A stretch of 27,656 bases of DNA from Chara braunii (Eukaryota; Streptophyta; Charophyceae; Charales; Characeae), in contig BFEA01000100.1 in the NCBI GenBank assembly GCA_003427395.1, forward strand, positions 3,187,508-3,215,163, read 5' to 3'. Under the pieces are notes generated by a model. That model was not told the DNA's origin, did not search any database, and saw nothing but the letters and a program-made list of their open reading frames with translations. Below are positions 9,177 to 19,543 of the stretch, piece by piece; positions within the stretch are counted from its first letter, which is position 1, and the number at the start of each line of letters is the position of its first letter. A program made the translations under genes and the position numbers.

Positions 9177-12100
9177 ATGAATGTTATAGACGCACTATAT
9201 AACAAAGATTAATACAGGAAACTCACTAAACGTACCACTGACTTGGACCTCCGCTCACTGAACGTGAATGGACTGGTATCAGCAAAACCCGCCAAACGTA
9301 GTGCGATTATGGAACTTTTGAAAGGGGCAGAGGGAAGGGAGTGGCCTGATATCATATGCCTACACGAAACGCATTTGGAGGACTCCCCACAACACAATCA
9401 CGTCCACAGAGAGATCTGGCCTTATCAAGCTTTCCGGGCCCATGCCCCAAAACCGGGTAGCGGAGGAACTGCCATCTGGCTACCCCCGGGCTCCTGAGTG
9501 GACCCCATCAATTGGGAAGTGGACAAGGAAGAAGGGAGATGGGTGTATATTCTTGCGATGCTGGAAACAGAGGTGGTGAGCGTGCTCAATGTTTATGGCC
9601 CCAACGACCCTAGTGAGCAGCAGATCTTTTACGAAAACCTCAAGACAAAATTGCCAGTGGGTATTCCGGTAATAATGGCAGGGGATTTTAACGCCGCCCC
9701 GGATCGTTGGTTGGATAGATGGAAGATCCCCTCCCCGTGCCCCTTTTACGTAGAAAATGACGAGAGGGTCATAGCAGATTTAACCCAGAACCTTCACCTC
9801 GTGGATTCCTTCAGGCAGGCTTTCCCCACTAGGCGGGACTATACCTGCTTTCGGAAAAAACAGTCACAAAACACATCCAAATCACGCATTGACTTAATTC
9901 TAATCTCAGAGGAGCTACAAGGGGCGCTACAAATAGCAGAAATTTTTCCCCGCAGTCCTCACCAGGGCTGGATCACGTAATGTGTCTGACCCTCTTTTCA
10001 TTCCGGACGAAGCCCGACCAAGGGAAATGCTTTTATAAACTATTAGCCCTGGACCGCTTTAAAACCTATCTAAAAGAAGTCTGGGCCTATTGGCGCCAGC
10101 AAAAAGCCTTGATTCAGGACGACATTTTATGGTTCAACAACGGCTTGGCGTTTCTGGGCCGCAAGTGCAACGAATACTCAAGATTGCTTGCAACAAAACG
10201 AAATGCAGCAGAAATAGATCTCCAACACAAATTGAAACAACTCCAATAGCAGGAAGACGACATGACTGACGCCACGAGATTATCAGAATTGCCCGACGAG
10301 ATCAGGACTTTGGAAACCCGCATCCTGGAGCAAATGGAACATAGATGGCAAGGTGTCAGGATCCGCGGGAAACTTCACAAACACAACCTNGAAGCAACTA
10401 TGGANACCNGATTTTTCGCNATGGCTAAGGCAAAACTTGGACGATCCACGATAGAAGCCCTNGAGGANCNGAANGTGCATCAAGGCCCGTTGTTGACATC
10501 CACAACAGCCTGCACCAAAATAGCAAGGGATTTCTTTCAGGATCTTTTCAAATCAGAGTGTGGGACCCAACTTGAGGAACAAAGAATGAAGGATATCGAT
10601 GAGTTTCTGCTCCCCCTTACCCAAACGCTGACAGACCAACAAAAAGAAATGTTAGAACAACCAATTACAAAAGAAGAAGTGTGGACAACACTGATGCTCA
10701 TGGAGGAGGAGAAAACCCCGGGCATAGACGGTCTACCAAAAGATTTTTGGGAGACCCTGTGGGCGGACCTCTCACAGAATCTAATGAACTTCTATAAAAC
10801 AATGTGGGAGACCAGGAGTACGGAAAAATTTGTTGGTCAGGGAGTCCTAACCCTCCTATACAAGAAAGGCGCAAAGATAAATATAAGGAACTACAGGCCA
10901 ATCACACTCCTCACTGTGGTTTACAAGATGGTAGCCAAAGCGTTAGCAAACAGGCTGACCAAAGTGCTGGAAGATATTATACACCCAAACCAAACAAGCT
11001 TCATCAAGAGTAGGAACATCCAGGACAATATCCTTTTAGTCAATGAGGTGATCAAACTAACAAGACAATCCAAACAAAACGTGGCAATCATCTTCATTGA
11101 TTTTGAGAAGGCTTATGATCACGTGGACTGGATGTTCCTAGATAAATGCCTGGAAAAATTCAATTTCGGACCCGCCTTTAGAAGACGGGTGCAAATCCTG
11201 CACCGAAACGCAACAACCAGGGTCATGGTCAATGGTAACCTGGCTCCACCAATCACGTTGCAGAGATCGGTGAGACAGGGAGACCCACTGACTCCTTTCC
11301 TGTTTGTTATAATAATGGAAGCGCTAGCAGCAAACTTATGAACACACAAGGACATACAAAAAATACAGCTCTCCTCGATCCCAAAAGAAGTTATCCCGGT
11401 GTACTCCATGTTTGTTGATGACCTGACCCTTATGGTTGATGCCACCCAAACATCGATGGAAGAAATCCAGCAAATGATGGATCGCTTCTGCACTCTGTCT
11501 GACATGAGAGTCAACTGGGGCAACAAAACCCTTGGCTGGTGGATTCATCATCAAGGCGCACGCCCCCCAAAATAACCAACGGTGAGGTGGCTACCCTTGG
11601 AAGCCCCGATTAGGGTACTGGGAGTCTCCTTGACTGCAGAAGGAAGACCAACCATTAATAATGAATGGATTGCTAGGCCCCCCCTGGAAAAATTAGCACA
11701 ATGGCAAAACAAACACACTTCGCTATTAGGGAGATCCTTGGTGATCAACAATGTAGTGCTGGCCACTCTCTGATATAGGTCAGCCATCTGGGGATTAGAC
11801 AAAGACATTTTGCGTCCCCTCCAGCGACAGATAGCGGCCTTTTTATGGCGGGGGGATCATGAGAAACAGAAGGTGATCAATAGAGTGGTCTGGCAATCGA
11901 TTACACAACCCAAAGCAAAAGGAGTGTTGGGTGTAATTGATCCTACGACACAAGTCAAGGCAAGGCCATGCAATGGCTCAAGCGTCTACTCTTCAGCCCA
12001 CAAATCCCTTGGAGAGAGCTGGCTTTGGAACAGATTTCAAGGCTAACTCCAGAGACCCCGGCCCATATCAACCCGATCACATGGATTGAAAACAGGGATT

Positions 12101-13766
12101 GGACAATCCCGCGACGACCGTCTTTGCGAGAAGCCCTCTCCGCCATCTCGTCAAAGAAAGAGGCAAGAAGGGACCTGCATAAGGATCCCTTATGGCCATC
12201 CCTCTTGCGAGTATGGAGGAGTCTCCCCTTGCCAGACAAGAAAGCACCCGAAAGATGGGAGGAAGTGGTCCGTCAACCGCTGTTTGGGAATAAGAGAATA
12301 ACCGACTCCAATGGTCGGGTGCTGCATTGCATGGACGCCCCTTGGAAAGGATGGATTAAGAAAGGAATTCTCAGAATCAACGACATCTGGGACGCGGATA
12401 GAAGAGATTGGATCACGGAAGAGTGTCTCAGAAGGAAGCTGAGATACTGCCAAAGACCATAACAGGCAATGGAAAACCTGATAGAATGTATCCCCCTAAG
12501 CTGGTGGAAGATCCTGAGAAAAGGAGCCTTGTTACAAGAGTCTGACTGGGTAGCAATTCAGGGTTGTCAGGGGGAGGTGGGCAATGCGGTTGCCTGTGAC
12601 CAGGAAGGACCAGTGGTAGTGGACATATTCAAGACCTGCAATGGCAATATCCTTCAAAAAGCTAGCCCAGAACGGATACAGTTCCTCGAGAAGGACGACC
12701 TCTCTAGAATCAAGGTGTTGAAGGGAAAGGCCGGATGGGTGCCATTCTTCCCAGACACGCCGATTCCCCATCTTCCCATAGACCCGCTAGAATGGGAATG
12801 GACAAACACACGCGGTAGAGGCAGGCCTAGCACCCAAACTTTGCACAACTTAACAATTAAGCAACATACAGATTACTGCGTCCCACAATTAATCTGAAGG
12901 ACCAGGTGGAAGCTAGATGGATGAAACACTTAAACATCAACAGAGCTTCACTGAACAATGTGAAATGGTTTCAGTTAACAAAAAAGAAACCGGCAAGTCT
13001 AGCCTCCCTACAGTGGCAGATCGAACACCGCTACCTGCCAACCAACAACTGGTTGATAGACAGAACTACTATGGAACAGAGAGGACTGGCACTCCCCTGG
13101 TGTAAACTCTGCTCCAACGCATTCCCATCCAGAAAGATACCGAAAACCATTGAACATATCTTTCTACAATGCCCAGGGGCGGTCTGGCTCTGGCGTTGGT
13201 GGGACAGAGTTTTGGATCAGTTGGGAACTGCAGCACCTTGGCCCTGGGACTGGAAAGCCCTGCTGTTCGAAAGATGGTCACCTGAACAGCAGGACGACTT
13301 TACCTTAAACATGTTTCAATTGGGACGGTGGGCAGTAATGTGGGCACTTTGGAGACGCCGCTGCACGTATGAAATGGAAAAAGTGAGGCTGGAAGGGCCA
13401 AAATTTACAGAAAGCATTCAACAGCAGATACACACAAACATTAGAGCGAGATGGGAGGAAACTAAAGCACAGATCAAGCACATCCATACTATAAAGGAAA
13501 TACAACAGAGGATACAAGACTTCTGCAAGAGCTGGCTCGGGGGGGAAACTGGAGGGAAGCTCGGGAGAGTGGAATGGAATGGGGGAAATGGGGGGCAAAA
13601 AGGAAATGGGGACCACAAGCCATTCAACAAAGACTACAAGCTTCTTTTCAACAACTGGCCCACGCTGGACGACTCAATCCCGATGCGGCCAAGAAGAGAC
13701 TTCCCAGATTTCTTTCCCCCACCTGCAAACAGCCTGGTAGGAGTCTCTTGGTATGGGGGAGAGTGA
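9177..13766 (+). pseudogene. LINE ORF2, endonuclease/reverse transcriptase, broken
   Basis: This protein nicks target DNA and reverse-transcribes the LINE RNA from the nick. The endonuclease starts near 9243 (LRSLNVNGL), with ICLHETHL, MAGDFNAAPD and SRIDLILIS, and its last catalytic motif GLDHVM (9965-9982) lies in the next frame. Reverse transcriptase has NYRPITLL, FIDFEKAYD (about 11093-11119), RQGDPLTPFLF and FVDD (11411-11422, in place of the usual YADD or FADD). A C-terminal zinc-finger domain (CKLC, then EHIFLQC, about 13105-13176) ends the ORF. Breaks seen: stops at 9495, 10247, 11339, about 11572, 11771 and 12460, and frame changes near 9955, 11955 and 12890. The start is uncertain: 9177 is the nearest upstream ATG in frame but is followed by TAA. 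The family assignment is secure. Confidence 0.9.
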
Positions 13767-14216
13767 AGAAAGGAAGGTATAGGGGCGAGTGAAGAAAGGA
13801 AGGAAGAAGTAGTTGCAGGCAAGGGATGATAGGGGATATGGGATAGTAAATGACAGAGAGAGTGCTTGATGTTGTTACTCACCTTCACCTCATAGGTACT
13901 AGATGCGGTAAACAGAGAAGGGGGGACCTCCCCGGTTACGGGTTGAGGGGGTATGGGAGAGACGGACGACAAAAGGCAAGAGAGTTCCCAGTTCTTACTC
14001 ATTATTGTCACTTTGTTATCTGAGCAGCAAGCCAAGAAAGGAGGGAGAGACTAGCTTTCTCTGGTAGATGTCTGGCGCCCGATACAAAGGGTGAAGAGGT
14101 CTCCTCCCCATAAGCACCTGCACAGTTAATCCTCTAGACACCAGAGCAATCAATGTTGGCAGGTGCTACAGTCAAGTCCCATCAATCACGTTGCATTGTT
14201 CTTATTGTAAAGGGAC

Positions 14217-14235
14217 GCTGGACCCGCTTTCCAGC
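14217..14235 (+). promoter_or_regulatory. LINE 3' stem-loop 1
   Basis: GCTGGA and TCCAGC pair around the seven-base loop CCCGCTT. The related tail at 19252-19270 has GCTGGG and CCCAGC around CCCGGTT, so the innermost A-T pair is replaced by G-C with pairing kept. In LINEs with stringent 3' recognition, a conserved 3' stem-loop is the site bound by the reverse transcriptase. That role here is inference. Confidence 0.6.
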
Positions 14236-14274
14236 AGGTGATGCTCCCCACCAATAGATGGAGCCTCTCCCTGG

Positions 14275-14309
14275 GTGCTAGTGGTGACTGATGTCAGCAC
14301 CACTAGCAC
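14275..14309 (+). promoter_or_regulatory. LINE 3' stem-loop 2, next to the poly(A)
   Basis: GTGCTAGTGGTG (14275-14286) pairs perfectly with CACCACTAGCAC (14298-14309). Inside, CTG and CAG extend the stem beyond a bulged A and leave an ATGT loop. The hairpin ends about 20 bases before the poly(A). A shorter hairpin occupies the same place in the related tail (19293-19311). Confidence 0.65.
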
Positions 14310-14329
14310 TAAAGGGGGTCGTTTTGGGG

Positions 14330-14354
14330 AAAAAAAAAAAAAAAAAAAAAAAAA
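14330..14354 (+). other. LINE poly(A) tail
   Basis: 25 consecutive A residues between the 3' UTR and the right target-site duplication. The last A may belong to the duplication. Its purity contrasts with the decayed ORFs, but A-runs can be remade by slippage, so it is not a reliable age marker. Confidence 0.9.
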
Positions 14355-14369
14355 GTACGCCCTTGGCCA
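14354..14369 (+). repeat. LINE target-site duplication, right copy
   Basis: AGTACGCCCTTGGCCA is identical to 5353-5368. Joining the flanks at this sequence gives the inferred empty site. Confidence 0.93.
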
Positions 14370-15640
14370 ATTGGCACAACCAAACCGTGTCGTCGAATAA
14401 ACGAGTCACAACAGCCCCGAAGTGGATCGGAGTCCCATGCCAGAACATACCAATGTCGAGCAGCCCATTACCGTACCTGTTCCAATCCTAAGAATAACCA
14501 CCAGCCTGTTGTTCCGTGTCGATGCTGAACCAGTCACCGTACGAACCCGAACCAACGGACATGCCGATACTGAACCTGAGCAACCTGCACCATCCCGGTG
14601 CTTAACCAAAACAAACCAGAATTATGTCGGTTACCATCGAATGCCGCGACCCACGATGAATACTGAACCTGAAACACGTTAAGTCTCACACAATGCTGCT
14701 TCCCTATGATGGCACCGAACCATTCCCATACCAACACCGAGGCTGAATCAACCGGTCCATACCGCGACAACCCATACTAGTCAATGTTGAATCTAAAAAC
14801 ATGTTGAATGCCATTCAATGCCGCAGCCCCGTGATATCACCGGACCTCTCACGAACCCGAATGCTTGAACCCGTGGCCACACAAAGTAATGAAGCGGCAC
14901 AGCTCATCTCAAAATGATATCAGTAACAATACCTCCGACCCGCACCCACTCATATCACCCAGGTTGCAGTGAGGCTATGACTCAGACAAGTCAGGTAAGT
15001 CATGCAAGCGATCTCGATTACGGGGAATTAGAGACAATCGTTTGAATCAAGCTAAACAAATAATCCAGGGCCAAAAATCGATCGAGACTATCTCGGCTAA
15101 AATTTGATCAAGCATCTAATAATTATCGGTTTTCTTCTCTTTATCATTTTTATTTATTTTTTTTATTTCCTAATACTTTTATCGAAAATAACAAAAATAG
15201 AGGCAGTTTTTTCAAAACTAAATTCCGATGGCATTCAATGAAACGACGAAAATTCTTTGTTTTCCTTTTCTTTTATTGTGTTTTGAATCTTTTTCATACA
15301 TTTAATTCTATTATCAAAAATGTCGATAATTGAGGGCGACCCTATTAAAAATCAAATACCGAAGAATTCGAATAAATTGAAAAATGTCCCGTTTTTCTCT
15401 CCTCTTTTGTTGTCTTTAATTATTTTTTCCATTTTTAATTCCAATATTAATTTTGATTAAATGAGGGGCTCCGTCCTCGCGGTCGTTGGACACCGTAAAA
15501 GGGCCTTGCCAAAGCCCACTTTCAATTCACCGTCCCGCAACCTGTCGTTCCAGGAACGGGCCCGGAGTTGATGAAAAAGAGGTAGACCTCAGCGCGGCGG
15601 AAGAGGTAGCCCCTCTCGTCCATTTCCAGGGCTAGTCCTG
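14370..15640. other. gene-free region right of the LINE
   Basis: The first ~550 bp carry many short (C/T)GAACC and ATGCCG-type repeats and no long frame. From about 15120 to 15460 the sequence is strongly AT-rich with many T-tracts. From 15463 it turns GC-richer, and GAGGGGCT (15463-15470) reappears inverted as AGCCCCTC (15608-15615). No gene can be supported. Confidence 0.5.
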
Positions 15641-15658
15641 ATGGTTGACACATCTAAA

Positions 15659-15777
15659 ATTAGGGGTGATCTGACTACCCCTAATCCCTCCCAGTCGGTC
15701 GGACAAAAGTCCCGATCGATTCTCTCTCAATTAACTTTTCTAAGGGTCAATCCCCCGATATTAGGGCGACCGACTGG
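15659..15777. repeat. nested perfect inverted repeats
   Basis: ATTAGGGGT (15659-15667) and ACCCCTAAT (15677-15685) form a 9-bp hairpin with a 9-base loop. CCAGTCGGTCG (15691-15701) and CGACCGACTGG (15767-15777) form an 11-bp perfect inverted repeat 65 bp apart. No protein is encoded here. They may mark a small fold-back element. Confidence 0.5.
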
Positions 15778-16200
15778 CCTTTGGTCGCCCGACAACGTGT
15801 CTAACAAAAGAGTCAGGAGATGAAGGGCAACAAAGGGCTTGGAAGGTATGTTCCTCCCCGGACTACCAGTGAGGGGTCACCGACAGGTTCGGTGGTTTTG
15901 TCTTGCTACGTGGTATGTGAGGGGTAAAGTGAAGCCACGGTCCGTTTAGTCCTTATTGTCCAGTCCTTTTTTGATGGCCGAGAGTGTGGCCATGTGATGG
16001 CTGAGTTGCCTTCGGGCCGATAAGGGAGGGGGTGAAGGTTTGGGGGAGACACTACGTGGCACCGTCGGCCGTGGATCCTGCGGCCTAGGCCGCAGCCCGT
16101 ATTCCGAGGCCGCGCGGCCGCGCCACGGCCCAGTGGGGGCGCGTGCGGGAAATCGGCGTGCGGCCTCGGCTTACGTACGTCCTCCTCTAGAGGACTGCAC
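15778..16200. other. GC-rich palindromic segment
   Basis: No gene is supported. CTGCGGCCTAGGCCGCAG (16078-16095) is a perfect 18-bp palindrome. Shortly after, GGCCGCGCGGCC is a second one, and GGCCGTG before and CACGGCC after bracket both. The segment lies between AT-rich blocks and should form hairpins or cruciforms readily. Confidence 0.5.
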
Positions 16201-16285
16201 ATTCAATTTTTTTATTTTTTTTTGTGGGGGGGTGATTTTTGATGAGTGAGAAAATTAATAAAAAAAATAGAAAAAAAAATATTCG

Positions 16286-16336
16286 TTCATTGATTGATTG
16301 ATTGATTGATTGGTTGGTTGATTGATTGATTGATTG

Positions 16337-16370
<34 letters not shown>

Positions 16371-16379
16371 AAATGATTG

Positions 16380-16420
<41 letters not shown>

Positions 16421-16692
16421 CGATTGATTTATTTTTTTTGATCGATTGATTGATTGATTGGTTGGTTGGTTGGGGGAGGGTCGCCCATCCCTCCCCCCCC
16501 CNNNNNNNNNNNNNNNNNNNNNNNNNNNNNNNNNNNNNNNNNNNNNNNNNNNNNNNNNNNNNNNNNNNNNNNNNNNNNNNNNNNNNNNNNNNNNNNNNNN
16601 NNNNNNNNNNNNNNNNNNNNNNNNNNNNNNNNNNNNNNNNNNNNNNNNNNNNNNNNNNNNNNNNNNNNNNNNNNNNNNNNNNNNNNNNNNNN

Positions 16693-16743
<51 letters not shown>

Positions 16744-16796
16744 AATCAATCAATCAATCAATCAATTAAATCAGATCAATCAATCAAGCAATCAAA
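16286..16796. repeat. tetranucleotide microsatellite palindrome spanning an assembly gap
   Basis: The left side is (GATT)n, about 16286-16470, with a few GGTT interruptions. The right side is (CA)n at 16693-16740 followed by (ATCA)n to about 16796. (GATT)n and (AATC)n are complementary, and A/T tracts flank both sides, so the whole structure is roughly an inverted repeat whose centre is hidden in the gap. The translated frames across it are artefacts. Confidence 0.8.
16502..16692. other. assembly gap (191 N)
   Basis: A run of undetermined bases between a C-run and a CA microsatellite. Its true length is unknown. Nothing can be said about its content. Confidence 0.98.
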
Positions 16797-16799
16797 CTT

Positions 16800-17390
16800 T
16801 TTTTTTTTTTTTTCTTTTAAAATTTTGCAGCTGCATTTTTTTTAAACACCTCATTTCTCTGCAAAAATCAGAAATTCATTTCTAAATAAAATACAGGTGA
16901 GCTCAGGGACCATATATCTCATGAAAAAAAATGACAAAATTTTTTTTTTGCTTTTCTTTATATATATATTTTTTAATTTTGTTTAAATCGATTTTAGTTT
17001 TTGATTTTTTTAACTCCTAAATAAAGTCGGATTCCAAAAAGAAAAATATAGGAGTGTAGGGTTTTCGAAGCCCTACACCCCCATATATATATATATATTT
17101 TACGTATTTTAGTCTTTATATATGTTTTCTAACTTCTTAGATTCTTAATGAACTCGTGAAGAATAATCCACGAATCTGATTCGATAGTGGATTCATAAAT
17201 GATCTTCAAATTTCTGCATAACTCTCGATTTGTTCTTTTCATATTGACGATCGTAAATCAGAGCCTTATCTCTGATCTTGAATAGTGATCGCTAACTTTT
17301 TAGAATTTCAATGGTCTCGTGAATTTGTTGAATCTTGTTTTTCCTGATGTTTCGACTTGCCTGAGACGGTATTCTAATGTCTTGTTGTTG
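16800..17390. other. AT-rich gene-free region with hairpin
   Basis: Long T-tracts and TA repeats dominate and no gene is supported. GTGTAGGG (17054-17061) and CCCTACAC (17071-17078) form a perfect 8-bp stem with a partly self-complementary TTTTCGAAG centre, followed by a TA repeat at about 17083-17098. Confidence 0.5.
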
Positions 17391-17474
17391 CACTGGTCGT
17401 TGTGATATACTCCTGCTTGAGAGGGGTTAGTAGTGGGAGGGAGGAGACGCGTCCTGCTTGCGAGGGGGTCAGTC

Positions 17475-19090
17475 GGTAGGACTGAAATAGGGCATAGCAG
17501 CAATGAAGATGGTGGCTCCGCTGTGATAAGTCTTGCCGGAGGGGGGTCAAGGGGAGTTTTCATGTGGTTTGGGGGGTGTTGAGCACGACCGGTGCATGGA
17601 GGAAGCCGGGTATTTCGAAGCCTTAGTTGCCGCGGTGTTTTCAACAGATTACCCGATGGTGGGTTATCGCCATCATGTCCATAAGGTTAGGGTTGGTCGA
17701 TGCCAGAACGGCGCTGGCCGGAGATGGGGTTGGGATGCGCTGCCCTGTAACCTTAGTATGTGGGGTTTAGAGGCCTGGTAGAGAGATCTGGGGAACTGCC
17801 AAGGGTGGAAGGCAGTCCAGTGGCTTACCGCGAGCTGGTATTAGGACGCCGCGGGTCGGAGCTGGGTTGGGTCGCGCCGCCCTGTAACCCAGCGGTTGGG
17901 GGTATGAGGCCTGGAAGAGCCTGGTATCTTGGATATGTGGGTTGAGGCAGCCGTGAGATAGTCCATTGATAGCATTGGGGCAGCATGTTTTCGGTTGTAT
18001 CGGCTTTGAAGTTCAAGATAATCCCATTTGGGTCTCATTTTTCGCTTCTGGTGGTCTTGAGGTCGCTTCAGGATTCTAGGGGGTTCTTGCTACTCAGTGT
18101 GGGCTTTTCTGATGCGGTTATATTCATAGATCTGTGGTGGTTCAATGCCAGGACGTCGCTGGTTGGTGTTGGAAGTAGATGGTGGGATATCAAGCGTCCT
18201 ACTAGTGAGGCGGCTACTGGTAGGATGGAAATAGGGTACAGCAGCAGCGGAGATGGTGGCTCTGCTGCAGTAAGTTTTGCCGGAGTCAGGAAAATAGGAT
18301 GGATGGGGTTTCTGGGACGTTCTGGGGGTTTGCTGGTAGGATGGAAATAGGGTATAGGAGCAGCGGAGATGGCGGCTCTGTTGCAGTAAGTCTTGCCGGA
18401 GTGAGGTAAAGAGGATGGATGGGGTTTTCTGAGGCGGTTCCTGAAGTCTTGCCTATTTTCGGAATTTTGCCATCTGGCTCTAATTTTTCTTCGCCAAAGC
18501 CGGGTAATGGCCCCGGTATCCCAGACCTTCAAAATTGTCTTTCAGTTGTTTCTGGTGGTCTCGAGATGCTGTTATATTCATGGATCTGCGGTTAGAATGA
18601 CGCTGGTTGGTGTTGGAAGTAGATGGCGGGATATCAAGCGTCCTACCAGTGAAGGGGCTAGCTGGTAGGATGAAAATAGGGTAGAGCAGCAGAAGAGATG
18701 GTGGCTCTGCTGCAGTAAGTCTTGTCGGAGTGAGGTGAAGAGGATGGATGGGGGGTTTTGAGACGTTTCCTGAAGCTCTGCCTGGGTGAGTGGGAGAAGA
18801 AGGATGGATATCAAGCGTCCTACTAGTGTGGGGGCGAGCTGGTAGGATGGTAATAGGGTACAGCAGCAGCAGAGATGGTGGCTCTGCTGCAGTAAGTCTT
18901 GTCGGAGTGAGGTGAAGAGGATGGATGGGGGGTTTTGAGACGTTTCCTGAAGCTCTGCCTGGGTGAGTGGGAGAAGAAGGATGGATATCAAGCGTCCTAC
19001 TAGTGTGGGGGCGAGCTGGTAGGATGGTAATAGGGTACAGCAGCAGCAGAGATGGTGGCTCTGCTGCAGCAAGACTTGCCGGAGTGAGGT
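17475..19090 (+). repeat. six-copy hairpin module array
   Basis: Copies start near 17475, 18219, 18335, 18664, 18841 and 19018. The last three sit in a 177-178 bp tandem repeat (TCAAGCGTCC at 18633, 18811 and 18988). Each copy includes GCAGCAGAG, ATGGTGG, CTCTGCTGC or a close variant, a 9-bp stem with a 7-base loop (perfect at 18866-18890). Because 177 is divisible by three, a minus-strand frame with 59-residue repeats stays open, but it has no recognisable domain. Confidence 0.8.
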
Positions 19091-19251
19091 AATGAGGATG
19101 GAGGGGGGTCTGAGTCGTTTCCTGAATTTTTGCCTATCTTCAGTAGCTTGTTTGTATCTCTTAATCTAGTTCTTAGCCAAAGCAGGGTAGTGGCCCCGGT
19201 ACTGCAAACTCTCAATTTTTTCAAATTCCTATGTAATTTTCTATATGGGAC

Positions 19252-19311
19252 GCTGGGCCCGGTTCCCAGCACGTGTTGCTCCCCACGAATAGATTGGAGC
19301 TTTGTTCCAAT
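19252..19311 (+). promoter_or_regulatory. two-hairpin LINE-type 3' end
   Basis: GCTGGG/CCCAGC around CCCGGTT (19252-19270) and ATTGGA/TCCAAT around GCTTTGT (19293-19311) precede an A-rich tail. The first hairpin matches the LINE stem-loop at 14217-14235 with a compensatory base-pair change. The second occupies the same position as the LINE hairpin at 14275-14309 but differs in sequence. Confidence 0.55.
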
Positions 19312-19424
19312 TAAAAACAAAAAAGAAAAAAAGAAAAAAAAAGAAAAAAAAGAGCTAGGCCGCTGGATTATTGCGACCTTGGACAAGGCCTCATTCGCAA
19401 ATTATTAAGAGACATTCACTTCAC

Positions 19425-19467
19425 CACAGATAACGAGGCTCAGTGGGGCAGTACCCCATTATCTGTG
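19425..19467. repeat. inverted repeat with nested hairpin
   Basis: CACAGATAA (19425-19433) pairs with TTATCTGTG (19459-19467). Inside, TGGGG and CCCCA pair around CAGTA. No gene is nearby, and the meaning is unknown. Confidence 0.5.
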
Positions 19468-19543
19468 CACGTGAGACATTTAATTAGTCCATCCAGTGGC
19501 GGTTGGATCGATAGCATTTGTTGGGTGTTTCAATGATTGAATC

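Larger units (their letters stand above)
13767..14329 (+). other. LINE 3' UTR
   Basis: Non-coding sequence between the ORF2 stop and the poly(A). It starts with a short tandem of GAGTGAAGAAAGGAAGG near 13760-13803. Its last ~120 bases hold two hairpins. The segment 14212-14268 is closely similar to 19247-19299, showing that the 3' tail is shared by another element in this window. Confidence 0.75.
5369..14354 (+). mobile_element. near-full-length LINE (APE-type non-LTR retrotransposon)
   Basis: Perfect 16-bp direct repeats (5353-5368 and 14354-14369) enclose about 8.98 kb ending in 25 A residues. The order is a short 5' UTR (5369-5582), ORF1 with a CCHC zinc knuckle, ORF2 with an apurinic-type endonuclease, a reverse transcriptase and a C-terminal zinc-finger domain, and a 3' UTR of about 560 bp with two hairpins. 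This is the plan of L1-like LINEs. The exact flanking duplication and long 5' part suggest a full-length or nearly full-length insertion. Both ORFs carry stops and frameshifts, so this copy cannot encode its own enzymes. Ambiguous bases lie in 10390-10475. Length is at the upper end for plant LINEs because ORF1 is long. Confidence 0.93.
17400..19360 (+). mobile_element. repeat-rich relict with LINE-like 3' tail
   Basis: The right end, 19247-19311 plus the A-rich tail to about 19355, resembles the last 120 bases of the LINE at 5369-14354: a shared ~53-bp block, two hairpins, then A-rich sequence. Upstream, a module beginning GGTAGGATGG-AATAGGGTA and ending GTCTTGCCGGAGTGAGGT recurs six times (see the next entry), and a diverged ~150-bp direct repeat covers about 17690-17930. 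GCCAAAGC-GGGTA-TGGCCCCGGTA occurs near 18493 and 19174. No protein domain is present. This may be the 3' UTR of a 5'-truncated LINE of a related family or a SINE-like passenger. The 5' end is not defined and I found no target-site duplication. Confidence 0.5.

Noticed and set aside
5583-13766. Recoding of stop codons in the LINE
   Set aside because: All three stop codons occur, mixed with several frameshifts, and the chromovirus shows the same decay. Pseudogenisation is simpler.
16187-16885. Frames running through the gap (Asn/Gln/Ser and Cys/Val or His/Thr repeats)
   Set aside because: They are translations of microsatellites and undetermined bases.
18578-19072. Minus-strand frame with 59-residue repeats
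   Set aside because: The 177-bp tandem period is a multiple of three, so the frame stays open; no homology, and the plus strand carries hairpin modules and a retroelement tail.
18190-19091. CRISPR-like array of hairpin modules
   Set aside because: The whole 177-bp unit is repeated including the between-hairpin parts, so there are no spacers.
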